From the NCBI RefSeq assembly GCF_900250075.1, contig NZ_LT977070.1, positions 2,302,734-2,366,733 on the forward strand: a DNA stretch of 64,000 nt, written 5' to 3'. The position numbers and the translations under genes are program-made. Under the pieces are notes generated by a model. The model did no database searches. It was not told where the DNA came from and saw only the letters and a list, made by a program, of their open reading frames with translations. Shown piece by piece: positions 37,829 through 48,664 of the stretch (the first letter of the stretch is position 1; every line of letters starts with the position of its first letter). The DNA comes from Cupriavidus taiwanensis. Its GTDB lineage: Bacteria; Pseudomonadota; Gammaproteobacteria; Burkholderiales; Burkholderiaceae.

Positions 37829-38596
37829 CCCATGCTCCTTGTTCGTAGGCGGCCACCTCGCGCGAGTCGGGGAAGCGGCTGCGCAGCTGCGCCCCCAGCG
37901 CATCCTGCGTGCGGCCGTCGCCCTGTCGGTGGGCAATGCGCGCTCCCAGCCAGAGGGATTGCGCAGTGACAAATTGGCTGTTGTTGACGCGCTGGACGTA
38001 CTGGCGCGCCTGTATGTAATCGCCGCGCCGGTAGAACACCAGCGCCAGGTTGGTGTTCGCCACCGGGTTGTTGCGGTCGTAGCCCAGCGCGGCCTTCAGG
38101 TTCTTCTCCGCCTCGGCGCTGTGGCCCTGGCGCAGTTCGCACGCGCCCAGGCTGATCAGCGGCTTGACCGCGCCGCCGGCCGACGGCGCGGACACGGCGC
38201 GCTGCAGCATGGGCACGGCCTCGCCGTAGCGCCCCTGCTGGCACAGGAACCAGCCGTAGTTGTTGAGCAGGTCGCCGTCATTGGCGCGCATCGACGCCGC
38301 GGTGCGGAAGCTGTCCTCGGCCAGCGTCGGTTCATTCATGCTCATGTAGACCAGCGCCCGCACATGGTAGGCGTCGGCCAGCGACGGATCGATGGCGATG
38401 GCCTGCTTGATCTCGTCAAGCGCGACCGCAGTCTGGCCGGCCTCGAGGTAATTGGTGGCCAGTTGCAGCCGGATGCCGGCCCGGCGCCTGGACTCGGTCT
38501 GGTCGGAAGCGGTCTGGAGATCCTGCGCCGGCGCATGCGGCAGCTGGCACCCGGACAACATCAGCAGCCCCAGCAGGGCCGCAGCGATCAGACGGA

Positions 38597-38600
<4 letters not shown>
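37821..38600 (-). CDS. pilF: Type IV pilus biogenesis lipoprotein PilF/PilW (TPR)
   Basis: A 259-residue lipoprotein with the signal [18 protein letters not shown] (lipobox LSGC) and about six TPR motifs ([59 protein letters not shown]). PilF/PilW is the pilotin that places and assembles the PilQ secretin in the outer membrane. The ATG at 38600 overlaps the rlmN stop by 4 bases (ATGA). No other pilus gene lies nearby; this isolated position between rlmN and rodZ is the usual one. Confidence 0.92.
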
Positions 38601-39751
<1,151 letters not shown>

Positions 39752-39787
39752 GACGGCAAACTCGGCTTGGTGTCAGTCAGCAGCCGA

Positions 39788-40213
39788 TCAGCGGCTGTAG
39801 ACGTTCATGCCCGGGAAGAAGAATGCCACTTCCACGGCAGCGGTTTCAGCGGCGTCCGAGCCGTGCACGGCGTTGGCGTCGATGCTGTCGGCGAAGTCGG
39901 CGCGGATGGTGCCCTTCTCGGCCTTCTTCGGGTCGGTGGCGCCCATCAGGTCGCGGTTCTTGGCAATGGCGTTCTCGCCTTCCAGCGCCTGGATCATGAC
40001 CGGGCCCGACACCATGAAGTCGACCAGGTCCTTGAAGAACGGACGCTCCTTGTGGACAGCGTAGAACTGCTCGGCTTCGCCGCGCGACAGGTGCACCATC
40101 TTGGCAGCAACGATCTTCAGGCCGGCGGCCTCGAAACGGGCGTAGATCTGGCCAATCACGTTCTTGGCCACGGCATCCGGCTTGATAATCGACAGGGTGC
40201 GTTCGATCGCCAT
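39788..40213 (-). CDS. ndk: Nucleoside diphosphate kinase
   Basis: Balances NTP and dNTP pools by transferring phosphate through a histidine. The 141 residues are the family length and show [19 protein letters not shown], the active-site His in [12 protein letters not shown], and [16 protein letters not shown]. The upstream minus strand has a likely -10 (TAGAAT, 40265-40260). It heads the long co-directional run that goes on to hflC. Confidence 0.98.
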   Translation of the reverse strand: MAIERTLSIIKPDAVAKNVIGQIYARFEAAGLKIVAAKMVHLSRGEAEQFYAVHKERPFFKDLVDFMVSGPVMIQALEGENAIAKNRDLMGATDPKKAEKGTIRADFADSIDANAVHGSDAAETAAVEVAFFFPGMNVYSR

Positions 40214-40259
40214 GAAAAACTCCGAAAAATGAAGGGGTTACAAATGGATTAAACGTGCA

Positions 40260-40265
40260 ATTCTA
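40260..40265 (-). promoter_or_regulatory. Possible -10 box of ndk
   Basis: TAGAAT on the minus strand, 47 bases before the ndk ATG; no convincing -35 hexamer is seen. Confidence 0.3.
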
Positions 40266-40394
40266 GCACGAAGACTATGACGGTTTCGAGGGTCTTGCAG
40301 ACCTCGGGACGTGCCCATCCGCCCCTCGCGCACATGCCCCCAGCAAGTTGCAAAAAATGCACATTACAACCTTGTCATCCCCGGAACACAGCGC

Positions 40395-40421
40395 CGCCGC
40401 TAACATCCAATGTGAGCGGCG
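40395..40421. repeat. 27-base near-perfect inverted repeat in the upstream region of the BI-1 gene
   Basis: CGCCGCT-a-ACAT-cca-ATGT-g-AGCGGCG: 11 paired bases with one internal mismatch and a 3-base loop. There is no T-run on either side. It stands 164 bases before the ATG at 40585, in a 371-base intergenic stretch with no gene. It could be an RNA leader structure or a protein-binding dyad. Confidence 0.6.
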
Positions 40422-40584
40422 TCGAACGGACGTGAGCCAGCGCCAGGTGACGATTGGATTACCGCGCCCTTGCAATCCGGCCTGCCCGATGCCACATTGA
40501 CGATGGTTCCGTCCGGCGTCCATACGAGTCTTCGCATTTGAAGCCGAAACGCCGGCGCCTCACCGTTTTGAGACAGGAGTCACC

Positions 40585-41289
40585 ATGGATAACAAGCTGA
40601 ATACCTACGGTTTCGGCAACAGTGCGTCGACCGTCACTGACGTCGTCGTTCGCAACCGGGTCTTGCGCAACACTTACTGGCTGCTGGCGCTCTCGATGAT
40701 CCCCACCGTGCTCGGCGCGTGGATCGGCGTGGCCACCGGCTTCAGCTTCATGGCGGGCAGCCCCGGCCTGTCGCTGATCCTGTTCCTGGCGATCGCGTTC
40801 GGGTTCTTCTTTGCCATCGAGAAGACCAAGAACAGCAGCATGGGCGTGGTCCTGCTGCTGGCCTTTACCTTCTTCATGGGCCTGATGCTGTCGCGGCTGA
40901 TCAGCGTCACCTTGTCGTTCTCGAACGGCCCGGCATTGATCATGTACGCCTTTGGCGGCACCGCGGCCGTGTTCGGCGCGATGGCATCGATCGCCACTGT
41001 CAGCAAGCGTGATTTCTCCGGCCTGGGCAAGTTCCTGTTCGTCGGCGTGATCCTGCTGATCCTGGCCAGCGTCGCCAACATCTGGCTGCAGCTGCCGGCG
41101 CTGATGATCACGGTGTCGGTGATCGCGATCGGCATCTTCTCGGCCTACATCCTGTTCGACGTGCAGCGCGTGGTGAACGGCGGCGAGACCAACTACATCA
41201 CCGCCACGCTGGCGATCTACCTGGACGTGTACAACGTGTTCGCCAACCTGCTGGCCCTGCTGGGCATCTTCGGCGGCAACCGCGAATGA
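40585..41289 (+). CDS. Bax inhibitor-1/YccA family membrane protein
   Basis: A 234-residue protein with seven predicted membrane segments (for example WLLALSMIPTVLGAWIGVAT, LSLILFLAIAFGFFFAIEKT, VLLLAFTFFMGLMLSRLISV, FLFVGVILLILASVANIWLQ). The C-terminal half holds the family motif with acidic residues in the channel region (SAYILFDVQRVVNGGETNYI). BI-1 proteins leak calcium or protons in a pH-dependent way; YccA also interacts with FtsH, whose regulators HflKC are encoded in this window. AGGAG precedes the ATG. Confidence 0.95.
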   Translation: MDNKLNTYGFGNSASTVTDVVVRNRVLRNTYWLLALSMIPTVLGAWIGVATGFSFMAGSPGLSLILFLAIAFGFFFAIEKTKNSSMGVVLLLAFTFFMGLMLSRLISVTLSFSNGPALIMYAFGGTAAVFGAMASIATVSKRDFSGLGKFLFVGVILLILASVANIWLQLPALMITVSVIAIGIFSAYILFDVQRVVNGGETNYITATLAIYLDVYNVFANLLALLGIFGGNRE

Positions 41290-41308
41290 CGGCAGTCGCC
41301 GCGGCATG

Positions 41309-41338
41309 AAAAAAGCCGGCCAGTTGGCCGGCTTTTCT
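41309..41338. terminator. Bidirectional terminator between BI-1 and rlmD genes
   Basis: AAAAGCCGGCCA-gt-TGGCCGGCTTTT, a 12-bp perfect stem with A and T flanks, between convergent genes. Confidence 0.92.
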
Positions 41339-41352
41339 TTTGGTCGCTGCGA

Positions 41353-42816
41353 TCAGTCGCGGTCGTACACCGCGATCGATTCCACGTGCGACGTATGCGG
41401 GAACATGTTGACCACGCCGGCGCCGCTCAGGCGGTAGCCCGCCTCGTGCACCAGCAGGCCGGCATCGCGCGCCAGCGTGGCGGGACTGCACGACACATAG
41501 ACAATACGCCGTGGCAGAACGTCGCTGCCCTGCTGCGCCAGCTCGCCGAGCGCCTTGCATACCGCGAGCGCGCCTTCGCGCGGCGGATCGACCAGCCAGC
41601 GGTCGAAGCGGCCCAGCGCGGCAATGTCTTCCGCGGTGACCTCGAACAGGTTGCGGCACGCGAACTCGGTCTTGGCGGCGAGTCCGTTGTATTCCGCATT
41701 GGCGAGCGCGCGCGTGGTCAGCGCCTCGCTGCCTTCGATGCCCATCACCGACTTGCCCTGCGTCGCCAGCGGCAGCGTGAAGTTGCCGATGCCGCAGAAC
41801 AGGTCGAGCAGGCGGTCCTGCGGCTGGGCATCGAGCAGGCGCAGCGCGCGGCCGATCAGCACGCGGTTGATCTGGTGGTTCACCTGGGTGAAGTCGGTCG
41901 GCTTGAACGGCATGCGGATGCCGAACTCGGGCAGCATGTAGGCCAGCTCGGCGTCGGCCGGGTAGAACGGATAGACCGTATCGGGGCCCTTCGGCTGCAG
42001 CCAGAACTGCACTTCGTGCGCATCGGCGAAGGCGCGCAGCAGGTCCTTGTCGGCATCCGTCAGCGGTTCCAGGATGCGCAACACCAGCGCGGTCACTTCC
42101 TGGCCCACCGCCAGCTCGATCTGCGGCATGCGCTCGCGGATCGACAGCCCCATCACCAGCTCGCGCAGCGGCACCAGCATCGCCGACACATGCGGCGGCA
42201 GGATCTCGCAGCGCGTCATGTCGGCGACATAGCTGCTCTTGCGCTCATGGAAGCCGACCAGCACCCCGCCCTTCTTGGCCACATGGCGCACCGTCAGCCG
42301 CGCGCGGTAGCGATAGCCCCAGTCCGGCCCCGCGATCGGGCGGAACACCACGTCGGGCTTCACCTTGGACAAGTGCCACAGGTTGTCTTCCAGCACGCGC
42401 TGCTTGATGGCGAGCTGCGCACGCGAATCCAGATGCTGCATCGAGCACCCGCCGCAGACGCCAAAGTGCTGGCAGCCCGGCTCGACGCGCATCACCGAGG
42501 CCTGCCGCACTTCGCCCAGATGAGCCTGCTCGTAGCTGGGCTTGCGGCGATAGCTGCGGTAGCTGACGGTCTCGCCGGGCAGCGCGCCCTCGACGAAGAT
42601 CACCTTGCCGGGCGTGCCGTCCTCGTTGACCAGCCGGCCGACGCCGCGCGCCTCCATGTCCAGGCTGTCGATCGTGACCACGGGCTCGTCCGCGGGCGTA
42701 CCGCCCTGGGCGGCACCACGGCCACGGGAGTTCTTTGCGACGGGGGCAGCACCTTCGACGGCCGCAGCAGCCGGCACGGCCGGCGTTTCTTGTGGGGAGG
42801 ACACGGCTTGGGACAC
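41353..42816 (-). CDS. rlmD: 23S rRNA (uracil-1939-C5)-methyltransferase
   Basis: SAM-dependent RNA methyltransferase modifying U1939. The protein of about 487 residues has an N-terminal TRAM domain ([20 protein letters not shown]), iron-sulfur cysteines in [18 protein letters not shown], the SAM site [16 protein letters not shown], and the catalytic region [14 protein letters not shown]. No ATG fits. The GTG at 42816 has AGG nine bases before it and is taken as the start; a GTG at 42804 is possible. An Ala-rich stretch precedes TRAM. It is divergent from the EEP-family gene. Confidence 0.93.
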   Translation of the reverse strand: MSQAVSSPQETPAVPAAAAVEGAAPVAKNSRGRGAAQGGTPADEPVVTIDSLDMEARGVGRLVNEDGTPGKVIFVEGALPGETVSYRSYRRKPSYEQAHLGEVRQASVMRVEPGCQHFGVCGGCSMQHLDSRAQLAIKQRVLEDNLWHLSKVKPDVVFRPIAGPDWGYRYRARLTVRHVAKKGGVLVGFHERKSSYVADMTRCEILPPHVSAMLVPLRELVMGLSIRERMPQIELAVGQEVTALVLRILEPLTDADKDLLRAFADAHEVQFWLQPKGPDTVYPFYPADAELAYMLPEFGIRMPFKPTDFTQVNHQINRVLIGRALRLLDAQPQDRLLDLFCGIGNFTLPLATQGKSVMGIEGSEALTTRALANAEYNGLAAKTEFACRNLFEVTAEDIAALGRFDRWLVDPPREGALAVCKALGELAQQGSDVLPRRIVYVSCSPATLARDAGLLVHEAGYRLSGAGVVNMFPHTSHVESIAVYDRD

Positions 42817-42913
42817 CAGATCAAACCTGACGTATTGTTTTACGAAAGCGCGATTGTATGCCAGACCGGGCCGCCTTCGTCGGCGCAGGTCCGGCCATCG
42901 ACGGAGAGCAGGC

Positions 42914-43768
42914 ATGGAACTGATTTCGTGGAACATCCAGTGGGGCCGCGGCGCCGACGGCCGCGTCGACCTGGCGCGGCAGGTCGAGACCGTGCGTGCC
43001 ATGGCCGATGCCGACGTGCTGTGCCTGCAGGAAGTGACGCGCGGCTTTGGTGAACTGCGCGGCGAACCCGGCGCCGACCAGGTATCCGAGCTGACCGCGC
43101 TGCTGCCCGGCTATCACCTGCTCTATGCGCCGGCGGTCGAGCGGCGTGGCCGCACCGGCGAGCTCAAGCAGTTCGGCAACCTGATCGCCACCCGGCTGCC
43201 GGTGCGCGAGGTGTTCCGGCATGCGCTGCCCTGGCCCGCGGATCCGCAGGTAGCGTCGATGCCGCGGGTGGCGCTGGAAGCCACCGTGGAGGCCGGCAGC
43301 GCGCGGCTGCGCGTGATCTGCACCCACCTGGAATATTATTCGGCGACCCAGCGCACGGCGCAGGCGCAAGCCCTGCGCGACTGGCATGCCGAGGCTTGCG
43401 CTCACGCACGCAGGCCCGGGCGCAGCGAGCAGTGGCCGGGCCCGTTCACGCCGGAGCCGCGCCCCGCCGAGGCCATCCTGTGCGGCGACTTCAACAGCAA
43501 ACCCGACGACGTCGCCTATCGGCGCATGCTGGAACCGTTCGACGACGGCACTCTGGCCTGGCGCGACGCCTGGCTGCATGCGCACCCCGGCCAGGCGCAT
43601 GCCCCTACCTGCGCGCTGCACGACAAGGAACAATGGCCAGAGCCGCCCTTTGCCTGCGACTTCATGCTGGTGACCGAGCCGCTCGTTGCCCGCATCCGGC
43701 GCTGCGTGGTCAACGCCGACACCGATGCCTCGGACCACCAGCCGATCCTGCTGTCGCTGGACCTCTAG
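42914..43768 (+). CDS. Endonuclease/exonuclease/phosphatase family protein
   Basis: The 284-residue protein has the EEP fold seen in DNase I, exonuclease III and inositol/sphingomyelin phosphatases: [11 protein letters not shown] at the start, LCLQEV with the metal-binding Glu, [18 protein letters not shown], and the final [12 protein letters not shown] carrying the catalytic Asp-His. There is no signal peptide, so it acts in the cytoplasm; the substrate (DNA, RNA or a phosphoester) is not evident. Confidence 0.92.
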   Translation: MELISWNIQWGRGADGRVDLARQVETVRAMADADVLCLQEVTRGFGELRGEPGADQVSELTALLPGYHLLYAPAVERRGRTGELKQFGNLIATRLPVREVFRHALPWPADPQVASMPRVALEATVEAGSARLRVICTHLEYYSATQRTAQAQALRDWHAEACAHARRPGRSEQWPGPFTPEPRPAEAILCGDFNSKPDDVAYRRMLEPFDDGTLAWRDAWLHAHPGQAHAPTCALHDKEQWPEPPFACDFMLVTEPLVARIRRCVVNADTDASDHQPILLSLDL

Positions 43769-43800
43769 GCCGGTCCAGGCCGGGCTAGCGGCTGACGTCG

Positions 43801-44640
43801 TCAGTCTTCGAGATCTTCGGCTTCGGGCGTCAGGCGCTGCAGGCGGAACGCCTGCAGGTATTCCATCCACTGTTCGCCCGGCAGCTCGGCCAGCGATTCC
43901 TGGACGAATTCCATCTCGACGTCGAACTCGCGCGGCGACAGCCCGCCGCGCATCAGCTGGAAGCGGCAGTACATCAGGTAGGTGTTGACGACGTCGGTCT
44001 CGCAGTAAGCGCGGATCTCGTCGAGCTGCCCGGCCTGGAAGGCCTGCCACACCTTGCTGCCGTCCATCCCCATCTTGCCGGGAAAGCCGCACAGCTTGGC
44101 CAGGTCATCGAGCGGTGCGCTGGCGCGCGGCTGGTACATCGCCAGCAGGTCCATCAGGTCCAGGTGCCGCATGTGGTAGCGGCTGATGTAGTTGTTCCAC
44201 TTGAAGTCGCGGCTGTCCTCGTCGCGGCCCTCGCCCATCTCCCAGTAGCGCGGCGCGGTGATGCCGTTGACCAGGCCGCGGTAGTGCAGCACCGGCAGGT
44301 CGAAGCCGCCGCCATTCCATGACACCAGCTGCGGACTGTAGCGCGCGATCAGCTCATAGAATTTCTGGATCAGCGTGGCCTCGCCATCCTGCGGCGTGCC
44401 GAGCGAACCGACATGGAACACGGCCGAGCCGTCGCGGTGCGTGCGCCGCAGCACGCAGGAAATCGCGGCGACGCGCTGCAGGTAGTGCGGGAGGAAATCG
44501 CTGCCGGTCTTTTCGCGGCGGGCGGAGAACGCATGCTCGGCGACTTCGGCGTCGCTCATCGCATCGGGATGGTCATGCAAACGGCGCAGGCCGGCGACAT
44601 CGGGAATAGTCTCGATGTCGAATACCAGCACAGGGGTCAT
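43801..44640 (-). CDS. 3'-5' exonuclease, DNA polymerase B-like (DNA_pol_B_exo2)
   Basis: A 279-residue DnaQ-like nuclease. Exo I is [12 protein letters not shown] (Asp and Glu metal ligands), Exo [14 protein letters not shown], and Exo III lies around [13 protein letters not shown]. The family (PF10108-type) is a stand-alone relative of the polymerase B proofreading domain, with unknown physiological role. Its start overlaps the rpoS stop by 4 bases (ATGA), so it is translated in coupling with RpoS, which suggests a stationary-phase or DNA-repair link (inference). Confidence 0.9.
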   Translation of the reverse strand: MTPVLVFDIETIPDVAGLRRLHDHPDAMSDAEVAEHAFSARREKTGSDFLPHYLQRVAAISCVLRRTHRDGSAVFHVGSLGTPQDGEATLIQKFYELIARYSPQLVSWNGGGFDLPVLHYRGLVNGITAPRYWEMGEGRDEDSRDFKWNNYISRYHMRHLDLMDLLAMYQPRASAPLDDLAKLCGFPGKMGMDGSKVWQAFQAGQLDEIRAYCETDVVNTYLMYCRFQLMRGGLSPREFDVEMEFVQESLAELPGEQWMEYLQAFRLQRLTPEAEDLED

Positions 44641-45824
44641 AGAACGGCGTCCTTCCTGACACCTTGCGAAGCGAAATGCCGCTTGAGCTTGACCAGCGCC
44701 TCCTGCTGGATCTGCCGCACGCGCTCGCGCGTCAGGCCCATCTCCTCGGCAAGCTCTTCCAGCGTGGCGGGCTCGATGTGGTTGAGGCCGAAGCGGCGCT
44801 CGACCACATAGCGATGCTTTTCCGACAGGCGCGCCAGCCAGAGCTTCATCAGCCCTTCCAGCTCGCGGTGCGCCACCTCCTGGTCGGGGGCGGCGTTGTG
44901 CTCGTCGGAGAGGAAATCCAGGAGGCTCGAGCCGGGATCAAGGTCGAACGGCGTATCGAGCGAGGTGGTGTGTTCGTTGAGGGCCAGGACGTCCTGCACT
45001 TCGTCCGGCGTCTTGCCCAGCAGGTGGGCGATGTCTTCCAGGCTGGCGTCGCGCCCGTCGGTGCCGCCCTTCTCCAGATGGCGCTTGGCGCGCAGCACCT
45101 GGTTGAGTTCGCGGATCACGTGGACCGGCAGGCGGACCGTGCGGGCCTGGTTCATGATGGCGCGCTCGATGCTCTGGCGGATCCACCACGTTGCGTAGGT
45201 CGAAAAGCGGAAACCGCGCGACGGATCGAACTTCTCGATCGCGTGCATCAGGCCCAGGTTGCCCTCCTCGATCAGGTCGAGCAGCGGCACGCCGCGATTG
45301 AGGTAACCCTTGGCGATACTGACCACCAGCCGCAGGTTGCGCTCGATCATGACCTGGCGCGCGGCAAAGTCGCCATCCTTGGCCAGCGTGGAGAAATGCA
45401 GTTCTTCCGGCGCCGACAGCAGCGGCTTGATGCTGATGCGGTTCAGGTAGTGCTGGACCGTGTCGGCGGCCAGCTCGGTATGCAGCACCGTGCGGAAATC
45501 GTCATGCTCGGCGGCGGCGCTTTCGGTGCCGTTTTCCGCGCCGTCTTCGTCCTCGTCTTCCGACTCGTCCTCGTCGTCGTCGCGCAGATGGCGCTCGTTG
45601 CGATCATTGTCGTCGCCGAGCAGATCGGCCTCGCGCAGGCCCACCGAAGCGGACGTGGCGATGGGCTCGTCGGTCACGGGAAGCATCTCGGCGGCGAGAT
45701 CGGGCTCGAAGCCCTCTGCATCGGCGTGTTCGTCGGGATGCGCCACACCAGCCTTCACTTCCGGCTGCTTGGGACGGCGAGCCCTGCTGACGGTTCCGGA
45801 GGAGACGGTTTTCTGGCGTGGCAT
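44637..45824 (-). CDS. rpoS: RNA polymerase sigma factor RpoS
   Basis: Stationary-phase and general-stress sigma factor. The 395-residue protein is longer than E. coli RpoS (about 330). Residues 71-109 form a strongly acidic low-complexity stretch ([15 protein letters not shown]). The sigma-70 regions then follow: 1.2 ([10 protein letters not shown]), 2 ([36 protein letters not shown]), 3 ([20 protein letters not shown]) and 4 ([18 protein letters not shown]). It starts 6 bases after nlpD, as usual; the promoter probably lies within or upstream of nlpD. Confidence 0.97.
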   Translation of the reverse strand: MPRQKTVSSGTVSRARRPKQPEVKAGVAHPDEHADAEGFEPDLAAEMLPVTDEPIATSASVGLREADLLGDDNDRNERHLRDDDEDESEDEDEDGAENGTESAAAEHDDFRTVLHTELAADTVQHYLNRISIKPLLSAPEELHFSTLAKDGDFAARQVMIERNLRLVVSIAKGYLNRGVPLLDLIEEGNLGLMHAIEKFDPSRGFRFSTYATWWIRQSIERAIMNQARTVRLPVHVIRELNQVLRAKRHLEKGGTDGRDASLEDIAHLLGKTPDEVQDVLALNEHTTSLDTPFDLDPGSSLLDFLSDEHNAAPDQEVAHRELEGLMKLWLARLSEKHRYVVERRFGLNHIEPATLEELAEEMGLTRERVRQIQQEALVKLKRHFASQGVRKDAVL

Positions 45825-45830
45825 GAACCC

Positions 45831-46703
45831 TCACTGTGGCGGCAGGTACCGCATCGGATCAACCGGTTTTCCGTTCTTGCGAACTTCGAAGTGAAGCTTT
45901 ACCCGGTCGGTATCACTGTTGCCCATCTCTGCAATCTTCTGGCCTTTCCGGACCGTGGATTGCTCAGCGACGAGCACCTTGTCGTTGTGCCCGTAAGCGG
46001 TAAGAAATGTCTCGTTGTGTTTGATGATGACAAGATTCCCGTAGCCGCGCAAGGGGCCTACGTGAATCACCCGACCGTCATCCGCGGCCAGCACCGAATC
46101 GCCCTTCTTGCCCGCAATATCGATGCCTTTATTACCCTTGTCGTCGAATTTGCCGACCATCTGGCCGGTCGCCGGCCAGCTCAGCTTCATTGAGCCATCG
46201 GCCATCGGCGCCGATGCCGGCGCGGTCGCGGCGGGCGCTGCCGCCGGCGCCGAAGCCGCGGCCGCAGGCGTGGCCGGCGGCGGCACCGGCGTGCCGTTCG
46301 GACGGGCCTGGTCGATCGGCTGGGCCTGCACCGTGCCCGGCGCCACCGGCATGGTGGCCACGCCAGGCGCAGTGTTGACGTCGGCACCCGGCGGCACGAT
46401 GCGCAGCAGCTGGCCGACCTCGATCTGGTTCACGTTGGTCAGGTTGTTCCACGCCGCCACATCGCGATACGACTGGCCGTTCTCCAGCGCGATACGGTAA
46501 AGGGTATCGCCTCGCTTGACCCGATAGTACCCGGGCGGCGCCGGTTCCAGCGTCGCCGCGGTGGTACCGGAAGTGGAGGTACGGTCCACGACCGGCGCCG
46601 GCATCGGCGAATTGGCGCAGGCGGCCAGCAGGGCCGCGAGCGAGGTCGCCGCAAAAAGTTGTCCGGCGCGTGCGAAATTTTGCGATTTCACGATGTTGTG
46701 CAT
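45831..46703 (-). CDS. nlpD: NlpD-type murein hydrolase activator lipoprotein
   Basis: A 290-residue lipoprotein: signal AATSLAALLAACANS (lipobox LAAC), a LysM peptidoglycan-binding domain (YRVKRGDTLYRIALENGQSY), a Pro/Ala-rich linker, and an M23 (LytM) domain. The M23 motifs are degenerate: GNKGIDIAG replaces the first zinc-binding His, and KLHFEVR lacks one His of HxH. It is therefore expected to activate an amidase (AmiC type) rather than cleave murein, as known for NlpD. It sits between pcm and rpoS. Confidence 0.95.
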   Translation of the reverse strand: MHNIVKSQNFARAGQLFAATSLAALLAACANSPMPAPVVDRTSTSGTTAATLEPAPPGYYRVKRGDTLYRIALENGQSYRDVAAWNNLTNVNQIEVGQLLRIVPPGADVNTAPGVATMPVAPGTVQAQPIDQARPNGTPVPPPATPAAAASAPAAAPAATAPASAPMADGSMKLSWPATGQMVGKFDDKGNKGIDIAGKKGDSVLAADDGRVIHVGPLRGYGNLVIIKHNETFLTAYGHNDKVLVAEQSTVRKGQKIAEMGNSDTDRVKLHFEVRKNGKPVDPMRYLPPQ

Positions 46704-46711
46704 AGTTCGAC

Positions 46712-47632
46712 TCAGATGGTGCCCGATTTTAAGGGCACAAAGAAAACGGCTTCAAGCGCGGTTCGGTGAAAGCGATGGCGGTTGCGCCGCTCGATCAGCA
46801 GCAGCTGCTGCGTCACGGTCTGGCCGGGCACGCCTGCCGGCGGCATCACCGCGACCGGGGCGATCAGCCGCCCGCCGATGGCCAGTTGCTCCAGCAGCGC
46901 CTCGGGCACCTCCATGCCGGCCGCGGCGAGGATGATGGACGAGAACGGCGCGGCCTGCGGCAGGCCCAGCATGCCGTCGCCGTAATGCAGGCGCAGGTTG
47001 GGCACGCGCAAGGGCCGCAGGTTCGCCTTGGCCTGTTCGTGCAGCGGCCGGATGCGCTCGATCGAGAAGACTTCGCGCGCCACCTGGGCCAGCACCGCGG
47101 CCTGGTAGCCGCAGCCGGTGCCGATCTCGAGCACGCGCTCCAGCGGCGCCTCGGCGCCCAGGCCCTCGCGCAGCAGTTCGATCATGCGCGCCACCACCGA
47201 TGGCTTGGAGATGGTCTGCTGGTGGCCGATCGGCAGCGCCGCGTCTTCATACGCCTGCGACGCCAGTCCCGGCTCGACGAACAGGTGGCGCGGCACCGTG
47301 GCGATGGCCGACAGCACGCGCTCGTCGCGGATGCCCGCGGCGCGCAGCCGCGCCGCCAGTGCCACGCGCGCGCGCGCCGAGGCCATGCCGCCGCCGCCCG
47401 CGGTGGCCGCCGAGGCGCGCTGCTCGACCGCGCTGGCAGGCACCGGCGCGGGTGCCGGTGCCGCGGTGCGCGGCAGGCGCGGCTTGGCTGGCGTCGCGGG
47501 CGGCGGCACGGGCGCGGCCGGACGCGGCGCGCCCACGGCGGGAATGCCGGCGGTGCGCGCGGGCGCGGGCTTGCGCTCGACCACCGCATCCAGCGGCAGC
47601 GGGAACTTGTTGCGAGGGGGCGTGGAACTCAT
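46712..47632 (-). CDS. pcm: Protein-L-isoaspartate O-methyltransferase
   Basis: Repairs isoaspartyl residues in aged proteins using SAM. The 306-residue protein has a Pro/Ala-rich N-terminal tail of about 82 residues not found in E. coli Pcm (208 aa), then the catalytic part: [36 protein letters not shown], and the SAM site [18 protein letters not shown]. An internal ATG at 47386 would start just at the core domain, so the tail may be a mis-chosen start. It is located 61 bases after surE and 8 bases before nlpD. Confidence 0.94.
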   Translation of the reverse strand: MSSTPPRNKFPLPLDAVVERKPAPARTAGIPAVGAPRPAAPVPPPATPAKPRLPRTAAPAPAPVPASAVEQRASAATAGGGGMASARARVALAARLRAAGIRDERVLSAIATVPRHLFVEPGLASQAYEDAALPIGHQQTISKPSVVARMIELLREGLGAEAPLERVLEIGTGCGYQAAVLAQVAREVFSIERIRPLHEQAKANLRPLRVPNLRLHYGDGMLGLPQAAPFSSIILAAAGMEVPEALLEQLAIGGRLIAPVAVMPPAGVPGQTVTQQLLLIERRNRHRFHRTALEAVFFVPLKSGTI

Positions 47633-47693
47633 CGGGGGCGCGACGCGGCGATTCTGCGGCTCGGGCGGCTCGGGTGGCTTGGGACCGGCGGCC

Positions 47694-48446
47694 CTACTTC
47701 AGCCACTGGTCGAGCGCGTCGAGCTGCCCGCGATGGGTCAGGTCCAGCTGCAACGGCGTGAGCGAGACATAGCCCTGCGCGGTCGCGTGGAAGTCGGTGC
47801 CCTCGCTGGCATCGCGCGCGTCGCCGGCCGGGCCGATCCAGTAATTGGTATCGCCGCGCGGATTGACCTGCGTGATCACCGGCTGCGACGGATGGCGCTT
47901 GCCCAGGCGCGTGGCGCGATAGCCCTGGATATGTTCGAACGGCAGGTTCGGGATATTGACGTTGAGCAGGAACGGCTCGGCCGGCGGCGTGCCGATGATG
48001 CGCTCGACCACGGTGCGCGCGACGCGCGCGGCGGCATCGAGATGTTCCCAGCCCTTGTCGACCTGCGAGAAGGCCACCGACGGAATCCCCAGCAGGTAGC
48101 CCTCGATCGCGGCGGCGACGGTGCCGGAGTAGAGCACGTCCTCGCCCATGTTCTGGCCCTGGTTGATGCCGGACACCACCAGGTCGGGTTTTTCCTCGAG
48201 CAGCCCGGTCAGCGCGATATGGACGCAGTCCGTGGGCGTGCCGTTCACGAAGCGAAAACCTTTTTGCACGCCTTCGCGCGCCTCGTAGATCGACAGCGGA
48301 CGCTGCAGGGTCAGGGAATTGGAAGCGCCGCTATGGTTCTGCTCCGGCGCGATGACCGTGATCCGGCCCAGCGGCGCGAGCGCAGCATGCAAAACGGCCA
48401 GTCCCGGCGCGAGATAACCGTCGTCGTTGGCGAGAAGGATATGCAT
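47694..48446 (-). CDS. surE: 5'/3'-nucleotidase SurE
   Basis: Metal-dependent phosphatase acting on nucleoside monophosphates and polyphosphate. The 250 residues start with [20 protein letters not shown] (the Asp pair of the active site), followed by [20 protein letters not shown] and [11 protein letters not shown]. The ATG at 48446 coincides with the family N-terminus; the frame runs on upstream without similarity. It heads the surE-pcm-nlpD-rpoS-exonuclease run. Confidence 0.97.
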   Translation of the reverse strand: MHILLANDDGYLAPGLAVLHAALAPLGRITVIAPEQNHSGASNSLTLQRPLSIYEAREGVQKGFRFVNGTPTDCVHIALTGLLEEKPDLVVSGINQGQNMGEDVLYSGTVAAAIEGYLLGIPSVAFSQVDKGWEHLDAAARVARTVVERIIGTPPAEPFLLNVNIPNLPFEHIQGYRATRLGKRHPSQPVITQVNPRGDTNYWIGPAGDARDASEGTDFHATAQGYVSLTPLQLDLTHRGQLDALDQWLK

Positions 48447-48664
48447 GCCGCGATTGTACCTGAGCGCACGCGCGCAAGCGGCCTGCGCGCCGCCCGATCT
48501 GGCCATCTGCGGCGGCGGCACCGGCACTCTATGCAGGCCGCAAATGACCGCCTCCGCGGCTTCGGCATGAACAGAACGACCGTGCTATTCCTGCGCTACA
48601 CTTGCCCCGCCGGCCCGCGTAAGCTTGACTGGCGCGGCATGCCAACCACACCACCGGAGACAAG

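Noticed and set aside
40275..40523. An 82-codon minus-strand frame between ndk and the BI-1 gene
   Set aside because: No ribosome binding site, no recognisable motif, and it covers the non-coding hairpin region.
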